Source of the DNA: an uncultured Pelagibacteraceae bacterium
Lineage (GTDB): Bacteria; Pseudomonadota; Alphaproteobacteria; Pelagibacterales; Pelagibacteraceae
DNA: 33,572 bases
Reading direction: 5' to 3'
Assembly (NCBI GenBank): GCA_902536005.1
Contig: CACAVT010000010.1
Location: 1-33,572, forward strand
The position numbers and the translations under genes were made by a program. Below are positions 32,658 through 33,572 of the stretch, in pieces. The notes under the pieces are model-generated. The model worked only from the letters and a program-made list of their open reading frames with translations, made no database searches and was not told where the DNA came from. The stretch's first letter is position 1. Each line of letters starts with the position of its first letter.

Positions 32658-33469
32658 ATTTTTCCTATTTCTTTCGAGGAATTGATATAGCCACTCATTG
32701 TTCCACAATCAAGATACTTACCTTCAAAATTATGAGCTATGAATTTTTCTTTATCATTAATTAATAGCTGTATTGCATCAGTGATATGTATCTCTTTACC
32801 TTTGCCAGGTTTAAGAGATTTAATTTTTTTAAAAATAGTTCGTGGTAATATATATCTTCCAATAACAGCATTATTTGATGGTGCCTTTTTTACTGATGGT
32901 TTTTCAACAACACCATCAATAACATAATTTCTTTTATCTAATTTTTTATTAATTTTATATATCCCCCATCTTGAAACGTTGTTTTTTTTTACTTTCATAG
33001 ATGCCATTACTGAAGCTTGATATTTTTTATGAACCTTGATCATTGACTTAGAACAATTTTTTTTAATAATTAAATCATCTGGTAACAACATTAAAAAATA
33101 TTTATTTTTAATATATTTTTGTGTCTTAAGGACGGCGTCACCTGTGCCCTTTGGAATATTTTGATAAACAAACTTAATTTTACTCTTATATTTAAGTATT
33201 TTTTTATACTCATTAATTAATCTAGGATCTTTTTTTTTTTTAATAATATTTTTATAAAATTGATCACTGTAAAAATATTTTTTAATCATTAATTTTTTAG
33301 TAGAGATAATAAAAACAATCTCTTTAATACCTGCATCAATGCATTCATCTAGAATATATTCAATTCCGGGTCTTCCATTTATAGGTAAAAGCTCTTTAGC
33401 AAAAACACTTGTTAAAGGTAATAAACGAGTTCCAAGTCCAGCTAAAGGAATAATTGCTTGTTTAATCAT
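32654..33469 (-). CDS. galU: UTP-glucose-1-phosphate uridylyltransferase
   Basis: 271 residues. It makes UDP-glucose from UTP and glucose-1-phosphate, supplying Ugd next door. The nucleotide motif IPLAGLGTRLLPLT (with GTR) at residues 7-20, AKELLPI with the conserved Lys, and later the KGTGDAVL and MLLPDDLI segments identify it. Somewhat shorter than the usual 290 residues but with no missing core. Divergent from the gene fragment at 33504 over a 34-base gap. Confidence 0.93.
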   Translation of the reverse strand: MIKQAIIPLAGLGTRLLPLTSVFAKELLPINGRPGIEYILDECIDAGIKEIVFIISTKKLMIKKYFYSDQFYKNIIKKKKDPRLINEYKKILKYKSKIKFVYQNIPKGTGDAVLKTQKYIKNKYFLMLLPDDLIIKKNCSKSMIKVHKKYQASVMASMKVKKNNVSRWGIYKINKKLDKRNYVIDGVVEKPSVKKAPSNNAVIGRYILPRTIFKKIKSLKPGKGKEIHITDAIQLLINDKEKFIAHNFEGKYLDCGTMSGYINSSKEIGKI

Positions 33470-33503
33470 TTAAATGTTTTACTTATTAAATATTTTTATA
33501 CAA

Positions 33504-33572
33504 ATGAAAATTTTATTAAACAATACGTCATTATTTGAATCATTAAGGCCATTTAATGACATCGGCTTTGTT
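33504..33572 (+). CDS. Start of a plus-strand gene, possibly panC (pantothenate synthetase)
   Basis: An ATG at 33504 opens a frame that stays open to the last base (23 codons, MKILLNNTSLFESLRPF then NDIGFV). Pantothenate synthetases begin with a short helix, then a strand like IGFVPTMG; the fragment stops just after IGFV, where PTMG would follow. That is a suggestive match but too short to be sure. It would be the divergent partner of galU. Confidence 0.4.
   Translation, partial: MKILLNNTSLFESLRPFNDIGFV

Noticed and set aside
1..33572. CRISPR array, tRNA, rRNA, insertion sequence or prophage
   Set aside because: Gaps between genes are all under about 165 bases; none shows cloverleaf arms, direct repeat-spacer pattern or transposase/integrase remains.

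Overview
This is an AT-rich, very compact segment of an alphaproteobacterial chromosome. Gene content and order (sarcosine oxidase soxA-soxG, then gatC-gatA-gatB divergent from ruvX-pyrB-pyrC-plsY-topA), overlapping genes and Lys/Asn/Ile-rich proteins point to the SAR11 group (Pelagibacterales). That assignment is an inference from composition and gene order; there is no rRNA in the window. I see no tRNA, rRNA, CRISPR array, transposase or integrase, and no gene-free stretch longer than 300 bases.

Layout. (1) 1-3171: the 3' part of soxA (5' end outside the window) and soxG, ending in a hairpin. (2) 3172-7540, minus strand: a tandem array of seven diverged paralogous exported proteins of about 190-215 residues. 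Two of them carry the same 36-nt upstream block. (3) 7588-11722, minus strand: a tightly coupled run of lipoprotein, four-helix coiled-coil membrane protein, vWA-like exported protein, PrsW-type membrane protease and an unknown protein, reading towards the array. (4) 11723-11882: a divergent control region with four mutually complementary segments, one pair forming a hairpin followed by a T-run. (5) 11883-16015, plus strand: four small membrane or exported proteins, then an exported caspase-like protease translationally coupled to an exported trypsin/HtrA-like protease with seven 13-residue Asp-rich repeats. (6) 16017-18530: an HTH-like protein, a pentameric ligand-gated channel with an N-terminal PDZ-like region, and a thermonuclease. 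(7) 18543-33572: core genes: MATE transporter, trhO, an O-methyltransferase, gatBAC, ruvX, pyrB, pyrC-like, plsY, topA, a small exported protein, a RidA-family protein, ugd and galU, ending in the first 23 codons of a possible panC.

How the genes may work together. Region 3-18.5 kb looks accessory. Its most unusual part is the divergent locus at 8.2-16.0 kb, which places three different protease types (PrsW, caspase-like, trypsin-like) around one control region with several envelope proteins. It leads directly into the seven-paralog array. I propose this as a candidate undescribed envelope proteolysis or sensing system. Only the individual domains are recognisable; the joint function is inference.
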